In this document: positions 53,903 through 63,288 of the stretch, piece after piece
Layout: each line of letters begins with the position of its first letter
Position numbering within the stretch: the stretch's first letter is position 1
Assembly: GCF_000292915.1 (NCBI RefSeq)
Contig: NC_018513.1
Coordinates: forward strand, 2,170,001 to 2,234,000
Length of the DNA stretch: 64,000 bases
From: Burkholderia cepacia GG4
GTDB taxonomy: Bacteria > Pseudomonadota > Gammaproteobacteria > Burkholderiales > Burkholderiaceae
Direction: 5' to 3'
Position numbers and translations under genes: made by a program
The notes under the pieces: model-generated
Told to the model about the DNA's origin: nothing
Databases searched by the model: none
The model's input: the letters and a program-made list of their open reading frames with translations, nothing else

Positions 53903-56440
53903 TCAGTCGCGCGCCCGATCGAGCTTCGGCGCCAGCATCGACTGCACGCCGCGCGCCGCGCCCTTCCACATCCGCACATAACCGTCCAAGCCCACCCGCA
54001 GCACTTCCTTCAGCCCGCGCAACGGCGTGTCGACACGCGCGGACGCGTGCCAGTCGAGCCACGCGTCCGCGCGGCCGAACGTGCACTGCACGAGCTGGCG
54101 CTCCTGTTCGAGCGTCAGCGCCTCGAAGCTCACGCCGACGTGGGTCGGCGTCACGCGGCTCACGCGCACCGGGAACGGGAACGGCCGGTCGCCGCGCGTC
54201 ACGCATACCGTCAGCGTGTCGCCGACCGCGAGCGACAGCCCCGGCACGGCCTCGAGGCCGAGACCGCCGGTCGAGTAGTCGCTCGTGAAGCATGCGGCCG
54301 TCGAGCCGTCGGTGAGCAGCAGCGTCGCCGGCACGCGCATCGCGATCCGGTGCGTGACGCGCACCTGCTTGGTCTCGCGCGCGACGGCCAGCGCCGCGCC
54401 GAGCATCGCGAGGTTGTACACGGTCCAGCCGAGCGTGATCAGGATCGTCGACGCCTCGTCGCCCTGATCTGCCACGAGCCGCCACAGCCCGGCAAGGATC
54501 GCGAGCACGTTCACCGCGAACAGCACGAGATACGGCTTCGACGTCGACCAGTCGACGTAGCCTTCGTCGATCTTGCCGCCCTTGTCGGTCACGTTGAACT
54601 TGCCGTGCTGCGGGCTGAAGAACGCGACGGTGGTCGGCAGCGCGATGTACCACGCGAGCACCGATTCGTAGACCTCGGCCCAGAACGAATGCCGGTAGCG
54701 GCCCTGCATCCGCGAGTTCGCGACGTTCGCGAGCACCAGGTACGGGATGACGTAGCTCGCGAGCGCGATCGACGATGCATTGATGAAGTACAGGTGGAAG
54801 AACAGGTACGCGAGCGGAATCGTCAGGAACACCAGCCGCGGGATGCCGTAGAAGAAATGCAGCATCGCGTTGCCGTAGCAGATCCGCTGCACGAAGCCGA
54901 GCCCGCGCCCGAGGAACGGGTTGTCGATGCGGAAGATCTGCGCCATCCCGCGCGCCCAGCGCGTGCGCTGCTTCACGTGGCCCGCGAGGCTCTCGGTCGC
55001 GAGGCCGGCGGCCTGCACGGTCGGCAGGTACGCGGACGTGTAGCCGCGGCGATGCAGCTTGAGCGCGGTGTGCGCGTCCTCGGTCACGGTCTCGACCGCG
55101 ACGCCACCGACTTCTTCCAGCGCGGTACGCTTGAGCACCGCGCACGACCCGCAGAAGAACGTCGCGTTCCACAGGTCGTTGCCCGATTGCACGAGCCCGT
55201 AGAACAGGTTGCCCTCGTTCGGGATCTCGCGGAACGTGCCGAGGTTGCGCTCGAACGGATCGGGCGAGAAGAAATGGTGCGGCGTCTGCACCAGCGCGCA
55301 TTTCGGGTCGCGCAGGAACACGCCCATCGTGGTCTGCAGGAACGAGCGCGTCGGCACGTGATCGCAGTCGAAGATCGCGATGTATTCGCCGTGCGTCTTC
55401 GGCAGTGCGCGGTTGATGTTGCCGGCCTTCGCGTGGCGGTTGTCGTCGCGGGTCAGGTAGCCGATCCCCGCCTCCTGCGCGAATGCCTCGAACTCCGGGC
55501 GGCGGCCATCGTCGAGCAGGTACACGCGCAGCTTTTCGGTCGGCCAGTCGATGCTCTGCGCGGCGAACACGGTCGGCTTCACGACCGACAGCGGCTCGTT
55601 GTAGGTCGGGATGTAGATGTCGACGCTCGGCCAGCGGTCGGGGTCGTCGGGCAGCGGCACGAGCGGCCGGTCGAGCGGCCACGCGGTCTGCACGAAACCG
55701 AGCAGCAGGATCATCCACGTATAGGCTTCGGCGCCGTACAGCAGGTAGCCGGCGAACGCCTCCAGCGGGCTGCGGAAATCGAGCGTCTGGGTCGTGCGCC
55801 ACCACACGTAGCGCGCCGTCGCGAGCAGCGCGAGCGACGCGAGCGCCAGTGTCGGCAGGTGGCCCGGCAGGCGGCGCAGCGCGAGCGCCAGCACCGCGAC
55901 GATCGCGAAGAACGCGAACTGCGCGCCGGGCATCAGCGGCGACATCCCGGCCACCGCCCACAACAGCGCGCCGGCGATCAGCAGCAGCGGCGCGAGCCAG
56001 CGGTGCCGGCCGACGCCGTGTGCGCGCGCGTCGAGCCAGCCGCCCCAGCGCATCCACGGCAGGCGCTCGAGCAGCGCGTTGATGCGCATGCCGAGCGCGC
56101 GCGCCGCGACGTAGACGGGCACGACGCACTTGTCGAACCACGCAAGCGGATCGCGCGCGGGCCGGCCGTCGGCCGCACGCGGTGCGCGTACGATCGAGCG
56201 CCACAGCCATTCGCGCACACTCAGCGGCTGCAGCACGCCCCACTCGTGCGCGAGCCGCAGGAACGCCGCGCGCACCCCGTGGCGCACCGGATCGGGCCGG
56301 CCGGGCGGCGGCGCATGGAAGAACAGCCGCACGAGCCAGTCGAGCAGCGTGCGCTGCACGGGCAGCCCGATCCCGCGCGCGCACCAGTCGATCACGCTGC
56401 GGGCGGCAGCACGCCAGCGCGGCGCGAACGCGGGCTTCAT
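53903..56440 (-). CDS. bcsA: Cellulose synthase catalytic subunit
   Basis: An 845-aa family 2 glycosyltransferase, the inner-membrane synthase that polymerises UDP-glucose. Motifs in order: LLDDGRRPEF, IAIFDCDHVP (DxD), VTEDAHTALKLH (TED) and QRTRWARG (QxxRW). A PilZ domain near residue 700 has RVTHR (RxxxR) and DYSTGGLGLE (DxSxxG), the c-di-GMP switch. About eight membrane segments flank the catalytic loop. The long N-terminal region resembles enterobacterial BcsA. The start at ATG 56440 overlaps the bcsQ stop (ATGA). Confidence 0.97.
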   Translation of the reverse strand: MKPAFAPRWRAAARSVIDWCARGIGLPVQRTLLDWLVRLFFHAPPPGRPDPVRHGVRAAFLRLAHEWGVLQPLSVREWLWRSIVRAPRAADGRPARDPLAWFDKCVVPVYVAARALGMRINALLERLPWMRWGGWLDARAHGVGRHRWLAPLLLIAGALLWAVAGMSPLMPGAQFAFFAIVAVLALALRRLPGHLPTLALASLALLATARYVWWRTTQTLDFRSPLEAFAGYLLYGAEAYTWMILLLGFVQTAWPLDRPLVPLPDDPDRWPSVDIYIPTYNEPLSVVKPTVFAAQSIDWPTEKLRVYLLDDGRRPEFEAFAQEAGIGYLTRDDNRHAKAGNINRALPKTHGEYIAIFDCDHVPTRSFLQTTMGVFLRDPKCALVQTPHHFFSPDPFERNLGTFREIPNEGNLFYGLVQSGNDLWNATFFCGSCAVLKRTALEEVGGVAVETVTEDAHTALKLHRRGYTSAYLPTVQAAGLATESLAGHVKQRTRWARGMAQIFRIDNPFLGRGLGFVQRICYGNAMLHFFYGIPRLVFLTIPLAYLFFHLYFINASSIALASYVIPYLVLANVANSRMQGRYRHSFWAEVYESVLAWYIALPTTVAFFSPQHGKFNVTDKGGKIDEGYVDWSTSKPYLVLFAVNVLAILAGLWRLVADQGDEASTILITLGWTVYNLAMLGAALAVARETKQVRVTHRIAMRVPATLLLTDGSTAACFTSDYSTGGLGLEAVPGLSLAVGDTLTVCVTRGDRPFPFPVRVSRVTPTHVGVSFEALTLEQERQLVQCTFGRADAWLDWHASARVDTPLRGLKEVLRVGLDGYVRMWKGAARGVQSMLAPKLDRARD

Positions 56441-57213
56441 CGCGACGCTCCCGCGCGACCGGCCGCGGCGGCCGCGAGCCACGCATCGACCCAGTTCGCG
56501 ACGCCATTCAGGTCGTGCGAGGTTTGCGAATACGGCGCGTCGTCGAAGATCCAGCTACCGCGCGCAAGCGTTTCGGGTACCGCCGCGTCGAGGTGGATCC
56601 GCTGCTCGAGCATCGACGCCGACCCGGCAACCGCGCGCAGCATCGCGATCGCATCGCGCTGCATGTCACGCGCCGGGTTCAGCCGGTTGACGACGATCTG
56701 CATGTCGCCGCCGGCCCGCAGCGCGTCGAGCCGTGCGGCGACCGTCGCGCACGCAGCCGGTTCGGGCGGCACGACGACGAGCGTCAGGTCCGCGGCGCGG
56801 ATCGCGTGCTCGGCCTGCGGCGACGGATAGCGCGCGGTGTCGACCAGCACGACGCCGTCCGCCGGCAGCGCGACTTCGCCGAGCGCGCGCGACAGCCACG
56901 CGGCATCCGCCGCGAGCCGCGCGTCGCAGGCGGCGGCGTCCGCCGCGTCGACCTGCCCGTACGGCACGAACAGCACGCCGTCGGCATTGCGCCACGTATG
57001 CGCGTGCCATGGCGCGGGGTCGCCGAGCAGGCTGTGCGCGAGGCCGTGCTCGGCCAGCGTGTCGAGCCCGAGCGTCGCGCCCATCAGGTTCTGCGGATCG
57101 AACTCGACCGCGACCACCGGCCGGCCGCGCCGCGCGAGCAGCACCGCCAGCGCGCCGGCAAGCGTCGTGCGGCCGGCGCCGCCCGTCGTCGACGTGATCG
57201 CGATCGTCTTCAT
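56437..57213 (-). CDS. bcsQ: BcsQ/YhjQ ParA-like ATPase
   Basis: A 258-aa MinD/ParA-like protein needed in E. coli for polar placement and activity of cellulose synthase. The P-loop reads STTGGAGRTT, lacking both Lys residues of the deviant Walker A (KGGxGK); related BcsQ proteins are also degenerate there. VEFDPQNLMGATLG and VLVDTARYPSPQ match the later ParA motifs. The start overlaps the bcsF stop, and its end overlaps bcsA. Confidence 0.92.
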   Translation of the reverse strand: MKTIAITSTTGGAGRTTLAGALAVLLARRGRPVVAVEFDPQNLMGATLGLDTLAEHGLAHSLLGDPAPWHAHTWRNADGVLFVPYGQVDAADAAACDARLAADAAWLSRALGEVALPADGVVLVDTARYPSPQAEHAIRAADLTLVVVPPEPAACATVAARLDALRAGGDMQIVVNRLNPARDMQRDAIAMLRAVAGSASMLEQRIHLDAAVPETLARGSWIFDDAPYSQTSHDLNGVANWVDAWLAAAAAGRAGASR

Positions 57214-57419
57214 GGCGCCGCCTTGCCGGCGCCGCCGGCATCGGGCAACAGGCGCCCGCGCAGCGCGACCGGCACCAGTTCGCACGGCACCGTGTCGCGC
57301 CGGTGCAGCCCGCGCGGCGCATGAAAGCCGCGACCGAGGCCCAGGTGCTGCGCGACGATCCACACCGGCACCGCGATCGCGATGCCGACGATGAAACCGA
57401 TGACGAGTTCGGCGATCAT
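57210..57419 (-). CDS. BcsF-like single-span membrane protein
   Basis: A 69-aa protein with one N-terminal membrane helix (LVIGFIVGIAIAVPVWIVA) and a basic tail. Position between bcsE and bcsQ and length agree with BcsF, which recruits BcsE to the membrane and helps BcsG in E. coli. Sequence similarity is weak, so the call rests on context. It overlaps both neighbours by ATGA. Confidence 0.72.
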   Translation of the reverse strand: MIAELVIGFIVGIAIAVPVWIVAQHLGLGRGFHAPRGLHRRDTVPCELVPVALRGRLLPDAGGAGKAAP

Positions 57420-59362
57420 GGGCCCTCCGGCTTGCGCAGCGGCATCGCGCTGCGGATGGCGCCGCGCATACGCGCGGCGGAAAATTCGGCGGACGGTGCC
57501 GGCGCGTCTGCCGCCGGCACGGTGTCCTCGCCGCCCACGGGTCGCGGCGCGACATCGATGTGCAGGTCGGCCGACCCGGCCACGTGGCCCGCTTCCGCGC
57601 TCGCCGCGCCGTCGCTCGTGCGTTCGGCCGGCGCGCCGGGCGGCTTCGCTGCCGCGAACAGGTCGCTGTAGTCGGCGATCGGCGCTCGCCGGTTCTCGGT
57701 CTTCAGCGCATCTAGCTCGGTGTCGATGCTGCCCTCCGCGAGGCACACGACCCGGTCGGACAGCGTATCGACCGGCACGTCGAAGATCCGCGCGAGCGCT
57801 TCCTCGGCGTCGGCCGGTTCGCACGCGAACAGGAACACGTACAGGTGCCCGGCGTCGGCCGTCACGACGTCGCCCGCGCGGCGCGGCCGGCAATGCCGCA
57901 GCGCATCGACGTGCGATACGCCGGGCAACAGCGCGATCTTCGCGAGCGTGTGCGGCAGCGCGAGCACGGCGCCGCGATCGAGCACCGCGCGAATCCGCAG
58001 GCAGAACGCGCCGACCGGCAGGTAGCCGAGCACCGAATCGCCGAGCGCGGCCGCGAGCGCCGCGCGATAGTCGGGCGCGACGGGCCGCGCATAGAGCTGC
58101 CCGCGCAGCGCATGCACGGCGGCATGCATCCGCGACGCCGGCAGGTCGCGCGCGACGACGCGGTTCGCGCCGACGCTCAGCAGCAGCATCTCGAACTGCT
58201 GGCGCAGCACCTCGTCGCGTTCGACCACCGCGATCTTCAATGCACCGCCGCACTGCCGGCGCAGCGCGTGAACCGCCGCGCACAGCGCTTCGAGCTGCGC
58301 ATGCGAGCGGAACGCGAGCACCGCGGTCGCGGCCTGCGCGTGCGCACAGGCGGCGACGACCGCCGCGTTGTCGTCGACGATTTCCCAGTCGGCGGGCACG
58401 CGGCCCGCGTCGTCGAGCACCGCGCGGCTGACGACGACGCGATCCTCGTCGGTCGCGAGCTTCATCCGGCGCGACGGCTCGGCGGCGGCGCCGTCGACGA
58501 TCGCCGCGAGCCGGCCGCCCGGCGCGAAGCGCAGCGGCCGCACCTCGCCGGCCGCGAGCGTGTCGCCCGCGCGCCAGAAATCGACGACCCACAGCAGCTC
58601 GCCGTGCGTGCGCTGCAACTGCGCGACCCCCGCGCACACGCCGTGAAAGCCGCTGCGCGGCGCGCGATTCGTATCGCGCACGAGCGGCGGATCGTCGGTA
58701 TCCGGATCGGCGCCGGTGCGCACGATCTCGGGGTCGACCAGCAGCACCAGCGCGATCCGGTGCGTGCGGCACCAGTCGGCGAGTGCATGCGCTTCTTCCG
58801 CGAGTGCGGCCGGATCGTCCCAGCTGAACCAGCGTTGCGCGCCTTCGATGAAATACAGCGAACGCGCGCGAAAGCCGTAGCGCTTCATCGCGCGCAAGCC
58901 GCCCGTGAGCCGTGCGAACGGCCCGGGCGCCGCGCGCCTCGGCGCGCCCGGTTCCGTCGCGGCAGCGCCGTCGGCCAGTTCGCGCACCGGCGGCATCGCC
59001 AGTACGTTCAGGTTGCGCGGCCAGCCGGCCGGCTGCGCGCCGCCCGCGAAACCGTGCGCCTGCAGCTGCGTGGCGACGCGCGCCGCGTCGCGGGACAGCA
59101 CGACGGTCACGTTGCGCGTGCGCGACTGCCGCGCGCTCTCCCACACCAGCGCATCGCACGCCGGCGTACCGGCGGCGGCATAGACGGTATACAAGCCGCC
59201 CGCTTCCAGTTGCGTCCACGTATCGGGCAGCCCGTCGATCGCGAGCCGGCTCAGCGGGCCGACGCGAACGCCGGCCGGACCCATGCGCAGCAGCAGGCGC
59301 AGCCGGCCCAGCAGGCCGGCAGCGCCGAGCGCGGGACGGGTGGCATCGATTTCCGTATTCAC
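57416..59362 (-). CDS. bcsE: c-di-GMP-binding cellulose regulator BcsE
   Basis: A 648-aa cytoplasmic protein matching BcsE: an N-terminal region without clear catalytic motifs, a degenerate receiver-like middle, and a GIL (GGDEF I-site-like) domain whose RxGD motif appears as RRAGD near residues 493-497, followed by GHLYVFLFACEP. BcsE raises cellulose output by supplying c-di-GMP to BcsA. The tail after 570 is Ala/Pro-rich. The GTG at 59362 has an AGGGGAA ribosome binding site, and the frame upstream of it is only the shadow of bcsC. Confidence 0.9.
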   Translation of the reverse strand: MNTEIDATRPALGAAGLLGRLRLLLRMGPAGVRVGPLSRLAIDGLPDTWTQLEAGGLYTVYAAAGTPACDALVWESARQSRTRNVTVVLSRDAARVATQLQAHGFAGGAQPAGWPRNLNVLAMPPVRELADGAAATEPGAPRRAAPGPFARLTGGLRAMKRYGFRARSLYFIEGAQRWFSWDDPAALAEEAHALADWCRTHRIALVLLVDPEIVRTGADPDTDDPPLVRDTNRAPRSGFHGVCAGVAQLQRTHGELLWVVDFWRAGDTLAAGEVRPLRFAPGGRLAAIVDGAAAEPSRRMKLATDEDRVVVSRAVLDDAGRVPADWEIVDDNAAVVAACAHAQAATAVLAFRSHAQLEALCAAVHALRRQCGGALKIAVVERDEVLRQQFEMLLLSVGANRVVARDLPASRMHAAVHALRGQLYARPVAPDYRAALAAALGDSVLGYLPVGAFCLRIRAVLDRGAVLALPHTLAKIALLPGVSHVDALRHCRPRRAGDVVTADAGHLYVFLFACEPADAEEALARIFDVPVDTLSDRVVCLAEGSIDTELDALKTENRRAPIADYSDLFAAAKPPGAPAERTSDGAASAEAGHVAGSADLHIDVAPRPVGGEDTVPAADAPAPSAEFSAARMRGAIRSAMPLRKPEGP

Positions 59363-59370
59363 GCGTTCCC

Positions 59371-62300
59371 CTAGTAATCCGAATAAAGCCGCACTGGCGT
59401 CGGCGTGACGAGCCAGCTGCGCTCCGCGCGCGCGTCGAACGCATAGCGCAGATAGACGAGCGCCGAACTCGGCGCGTAGTCGTGCGACCGGTCGACGTGC
59501 AGTTGCGCGCCGACGCTCAGGTGCGGATTCACGCGGTATTCGACGATGCCGTTCACGCCGTACGAGAACGACACGCCGCGCGTCGAGCTGCCCGCGTAGA
59601 CGAAACCGGCCGCCTCCTGCAACGCGCGCTGGTTCCCGAAGGTCGGGTAGAACAACGAATCCTTCTCGTAGCTGTTCGAGATCCCGGCCGTGACGGTCAG
59701 GTCCCACGACAGCGCGTCGCGCCGCCCGGCCCATTCGATCGGCACGCCGAGCGACAGGTAGCGCTGCGGGCTGTAGTAGCCGCCCTGCCCGTACGTGTAG
59801 TAACGCAGGTTCTGCGCGTAGTGCCACGCATTGCCGACCAGCCCCGTGCTGACCTTCATCGTCGCCCGTTCGTACACGGGCACCGTGAAGCCCGAGCGCA
59901 GCGTGACTTCCGCGTTGCGCTCGACGTTCTCGCCAGACAGCACGCCTGCGCCGAGTTCCGCGAACAGGTTCACGCGGCCGACGTCGACCGATGCGCGCAG
60001 GTTCACGCCATCGCGGCGCACGCCGCCCCACACTCCGCCCGTCCACGGATCGCGCATCCCCGCATACGACAGCACACTGCTCGTTTCCGGCCGCCGAGAC
60101 GCGTTCACGGTGAAGCTCGCCGGGCCCGCGTCGAAGCGATAGCGCACGCCGCCGACCAGGTAATGCACCGGGAAGCCGAGCGGTGACGTGCCGAGATCGA
60201 CGCGCCACGCATCCGTGCGATAGCCGGCGCCGAGCGCGACGCCCGTCATCGGCTGGTGCAGGTCGCCCACCGGATGCGCGATCAATCCGGCGGCCAACAG
60301 ATTCAACGGAAACTGTGACGACCCGGCCAGCGCGTGGAGCGCCGCGTAGCTGCCGAAGGTTTTCAGCGAATACGCGTTCGGGTCGCTCGTATCGAGCGTG
60401 CCCGCGTCCAGATGCACGGTGTCGAGCTGCAGGAACGCGTGCCCGTCGTAGCGCACCGGCACCTGCAGGTAGATCGGCACCTGCTGCGCGCGGTAAGCGG
60501 AAATGCCCTCGTCGCCCGACTTGTACGCGGGCAGCCAGCCGATCTCGATCTCCGGGTCGCGCCGCTGTTCGAGATCCGCGAACGCAGCCTGTGCGGGCGT
60601 GCGGCCGTCGCGGCCCGGGCTCACGCCCGTCGTACGTTCCTGCGACAGCGACCGCCGATACAGCGACGCCGCATCGTCGTAGCGGCCCTGCGCCTCGGCA
60701 ACGCGCCCGGCCGCGACCGTCACGTCGGGGCGCGCCGGGTACGCCGCCTGGAGCCGGTCGGTCAGCTGCGCGGCCTGGTCCGGGCGACGCAGCGCGTTCA
60801 GGCGGCGCACGACCGACAGCCGCGTGTCGACGTCGTCGTCCGGCGTGCGCGCGAGCACGGCCTGCACGCGGGCGAGCGCAGCTGCACGCTGACCGCTGTC
60901 CTCGTCGATCCGCGCGAGCGCAAGTTGCGTATCGGCATCGTCCGGCGTGCGCGCGACGACCGGCACGAGCGCGTCGCGCGCCGCGTCGTAGCGCCCCTGC
61001 GCCCGTTCGAGATCGGCCAGTTCGAGCGCGTAGCGCTTGTCCGCGCGGCCGGCCGGGCTCGCGCGCTCGAGCAGCGTGCGGGCCCGCGCATAGTCCTGTT
61101 GCGCGATCGCGTCGTCCGTCTGCCGCAGCACGAGCCGCAGCGACTGGTCCTCGATCCGCGCGATCTGCGCCGGCGTCAGCGCCGGTTCGCGGCGCAGCGC
61201 GTCGAGCCATGCGGCGAGCGCGTCGTCGCGCCCCGCGCTGCCGAGCAGGTCGCCGTAGCGCAACCGCACGTCGGGATCCGCGTCGCGCGGATGCGCGGCG
61301 ATCCAGTCGCGCAACGGCGCGAGGCCGCGCTCGGGCTCGCCCGCGTCGATCCACTGCGCACCGATCGCGGCGAGCATGCCGGGATCGTCCGGCGCGCTTG
61401 CCTGCGCATGCGTGAGCGACGCGGCGAACGCCGCGCGGTCGCCGCGGCCCAGCGCGCCGCGCGCGTCGGCCAGCGCGCTTTCCGCGTCGAGCTTGCGCGC
61501 GAGCGCGCGCATGCCGTCCGAGCGATGCGCGTCGTCGACGCCCCCAAGCGCGGCCTGCGCGCCCGCGATGTCGTCGAGCGAGTTGCGATACAGCGCGGTC
61601 GCATAGCGCATCTCGGGCGTCTCGCTCTGCGCGAGCCCTTCGTCCATCACCGTGCGGCCGAGCTGCGACAAGCCCATGTCGCGATACAGCCGCGCGAGCG
61701 CGAAGCGCGTCCACGGCGCGTCGGGCGCCGCCCGCACCGCCGCTTCGTAGCGTTGCGCGGCCGGCCCGCGTTCGCCCTGGTCCGCGAGCGCGCGTGCCTG
61801 GCTCGCGAGCAGGTCGGCGCGCAGCCCGTCGAGCGCGCGGCGATCGTCGCGGCCCGTCACGCGGCCCTGCAGCGCGTCGAGCAGCGGGCCGATGCGGTCC
61901 GCGCGGCCGGTGTTCTCGTACAGCGTCGCCGTGCCGCGCACGGCCGACAGGTTCGGCGCACGCGCGGCCAGAAATTCGCGCAGCAACGGCTCCGCGCGCG
62001 CCCAGTCGCGCTGCGCGAGCAGCGCATCGGCGAGCTGCAGTTTCGCGTCCGGGCTGTCCGGCTGCATCGCGAGCGCGGCACGCGCCGCGCGCTCGGCATC
62101 CTGCGGCCGCCCGGCCGAAGCCGCCGCGCGGCCTTGCGCCAGCAGCCCCCAGAACTGCGCGGTGCGCGCGAGGCCCTGCCACTTGCCGCGCTGGTCGGTC
62201 GCGAGCGTCGCGGCCCGCGCGAACAGCGCGCGCGCTTCGTCATGCCGGCCTTCGCGCAGCCGCAGCAGGCCGAGCCCGCCAACCGCATCGGCATCGTCGG

Positions 62301-63288
62301 CGCGTGCACGCGCGGCACGGGCCAGCAGCGGATCGGCACCGGCCAGGTCGCCGCGCGCGAGCGCCTGCAAGCCGCGCTGCTGCGCGATGTAGTCGGGATC
62401 GCGTTCCAGCCGGTGCTGCGCGTCGCGCTGCCGGTCGAGTTCGGCAATGCGATCGCGGAATTCGGTGTCGTCCGGCACCAGCGCCAGGTACGCATGCAAT
62501 GCCTCGAGATACGCGGGATCGGCACCGGCCGACTGCAGCACGCGCCGCCACACGGCCATCGCTTCCGTATGGTCGGCGTCGGCCCGCTTCGCGAGCGACC
62601 AGGCGATCCGGTTCGCTTCCGCGCGCGTGGCGTCGCGCTGGTTCAGGAGCCGCGCGAGCGCCATCGCCGCGCTCGTGTCCTGCGGGTCGGCCGCGACCGT
62701 GCGGCGCAGCGCCGCGATCGCCGGCTCGCGGCCGCCCGGCGCATTCGAGACGATCTGGTAGTACTCGGCGCCGAGCGCCCCGGACGGCGCGCCGTTCGGA
62801 AACAGCGCGACGATGCGCCGGGCCGCTTCGTCGGCGCGGCCGCTGCGCGCGAGCAGGCGGATCTGCGCCATCTCGCCGCGCCCGCTCGTCGCGACGCGGT
62901 ATTCGTCGGCCGCGCGCCGCGTGTCGGGCGCTGCGGGCGCGCGCGCCTGCAGGCGCGCGAGCGCGGCCTGCGCGCCTTGCGCGTCGCCGAGGCGCAGCAG
63001 CACGCGCATCTGTTCGGCGAGCAGGTCGGGATCGCCCGGTGCGATCAGCAGCCCCTTGCGCAGCGCGTCGCGCGCGAGGTCGTCGCGATGCTTGTCGCCC
63101 CACATGCGGGCGGTCGCGAGCTGGCGCTGCGCGTCGGCGCGATCGGCCGAGGCCGTGACCGGCGCCGACGGGGCCTTCGGCGGAACGGCTTTCGGCGTCG
63201 TCGCGACGGCGGCCGCGGCCGGCGCGGCCACGCAGACCGACGACGCGAGCCACGCGAATCCCGCCACCCGCGGCGCGGTGCGCTTCAT
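59371..63288 (-). CDS. bcsC: Cellulose export protein BcsC (TPR scaffold and outer-membrane barrel)
   Basis: A 1305-aa exported protein. A signal peptide ends around residue 27. Residues 45-970 are about 20 TPR-like helical repeats (Ala/Arg-rich, with A-x-LLxRxG patterns) spanning the periplasm. The C-terminal 330 residues are the outer-membrane barrel (GYRTDAWRVDLGTSPLGFP, ending in VRLYSDY). It exports the glucan. The start at ATG 63288 overlaps the bcsZ stop by ATGA, and bcsE starts 8 bp after its stop. Confidence 0.95.
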   Translation of the reverse strand: MKRTAPRVAGFAWLASSVCVAAPAAAAVATTPKAVPPKAPSAPVTASADRADAQRQLATARMWGDKHRDDLARDALRKGLLIAPGDPDLLAEQMRVLLRLGDAQGAQAALARLQARAPAAPDTRRAADEYRVATSGRGEMAQIRLLARSGRADEAARRIVALFPNGAPSGALGAEYYQIVSNAPGGREPAIAALRRTVAADPQDTSAAMALARLLNQRDATRAEANRIAWSLAKRADADHTEAMAVWRRVLQSAGADPAYLEALHAYLALVPDDTEFRDRIAELDRQRDAQHRLERDPDYIAQQRGLQALARGDLAGADPLLARAARARADDADAVGGLGLLRLREGRHDEARALFARAATLATDQRGKWQGLARTAQFWGLLAQGRAAASAGRPQDAERAARAALAMQPDSPDAKLQLADALLAQRDWARAEPLLREFLAARAPNLSAVRGTATLYENTGRADRIGPLLDALQGRVTGRDDRRALDGLRADLLASQARALADQGERGPAAQRYEAAVRAAPDAPWTRFALARLYRDMGLSQLGRTVMDEGLAQSETPEMRYATALYRNSLDDIAGAQAALGGVDDAHRSDGMRALARKLDAESALADARGALGRGDRAAFAASLTHAQASAPDDPGMLAAIGAQWIDAGEPERGLAPLRDWIAAHPRDADPDVRLRYGDLLGSAGRDDALAAWLDALRREPALTPAQIARIEDQSLRLVLRQTDDAIAQQDYARARTLLERASPAGRADKRYALELADLERAQGRYDAARDALVPVVARTPDDADTQLALARIDEDSGQRAAALARVQAVLARTPDDDVDTRLSVVRRLNALRRPDQAAQLTDRLQAAYPARPDVTVAAGRVAEAQGRYDDAASLYRRSLSQERTTGVSPGRDGRTPAQAAFADLEQRRDPEIEIGWLPAYKSGDEGISAYRAQQVPIYLQVPVRYDGHAFLQLDTVHLDAGTLDTSDPNAYSLKTFGSYAALHALAGSSQFPLNLLAAGLIAHPVGDLHQPMTGVALGAGYRTDAWRVDLGTSPLGFPVHYLVGGVRYRFDAGPASFTVNASRRPETSSVLSYAGMRDPWTGGVWGGVRRDGVNLRASVDVGRVNLFAELGAGVLSGENVERNAEVTLRSGFTVPVYERATMKVSTGLVGNAWHYAQNLRYYTYGQGGYYSPQRYLSLGVPIEWAGRRDALSWDLTVTAGISNSYEKDSLFYPTFGNQRALQEAAGFVYAGSSTRGVSFSYGVNGIVEYRVNPHLSVGAQLHVDRSHDYAPSSALVYLRYAFDARAERSWLVTPTPVRLYSDY

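Noticed and set aside
53903..56440. PilZ motif of BcsA read as lost (KQVRV)
   Set aside because: Shifting the frame of reference by three residues gives an intact RVTHR (RxxxR) followed by DYSTGG, so the c-di-GMP site looks complete.
54047..56830. 927-codon plus-strand frame opposite bcsA and bcsQ
   Set aside because: Same GC-driven shadow; low-complexity Arg/Gly/Ala composition, and it crosses two genuine genes.
57416..62182. Long minus-strand frame that could join bcsE to upstream coding sequence
   Set aside because: The part upstream of 59362 is an out-of-frame reading of bcsC. bcsE has its own ribosome binding site and GTG start.
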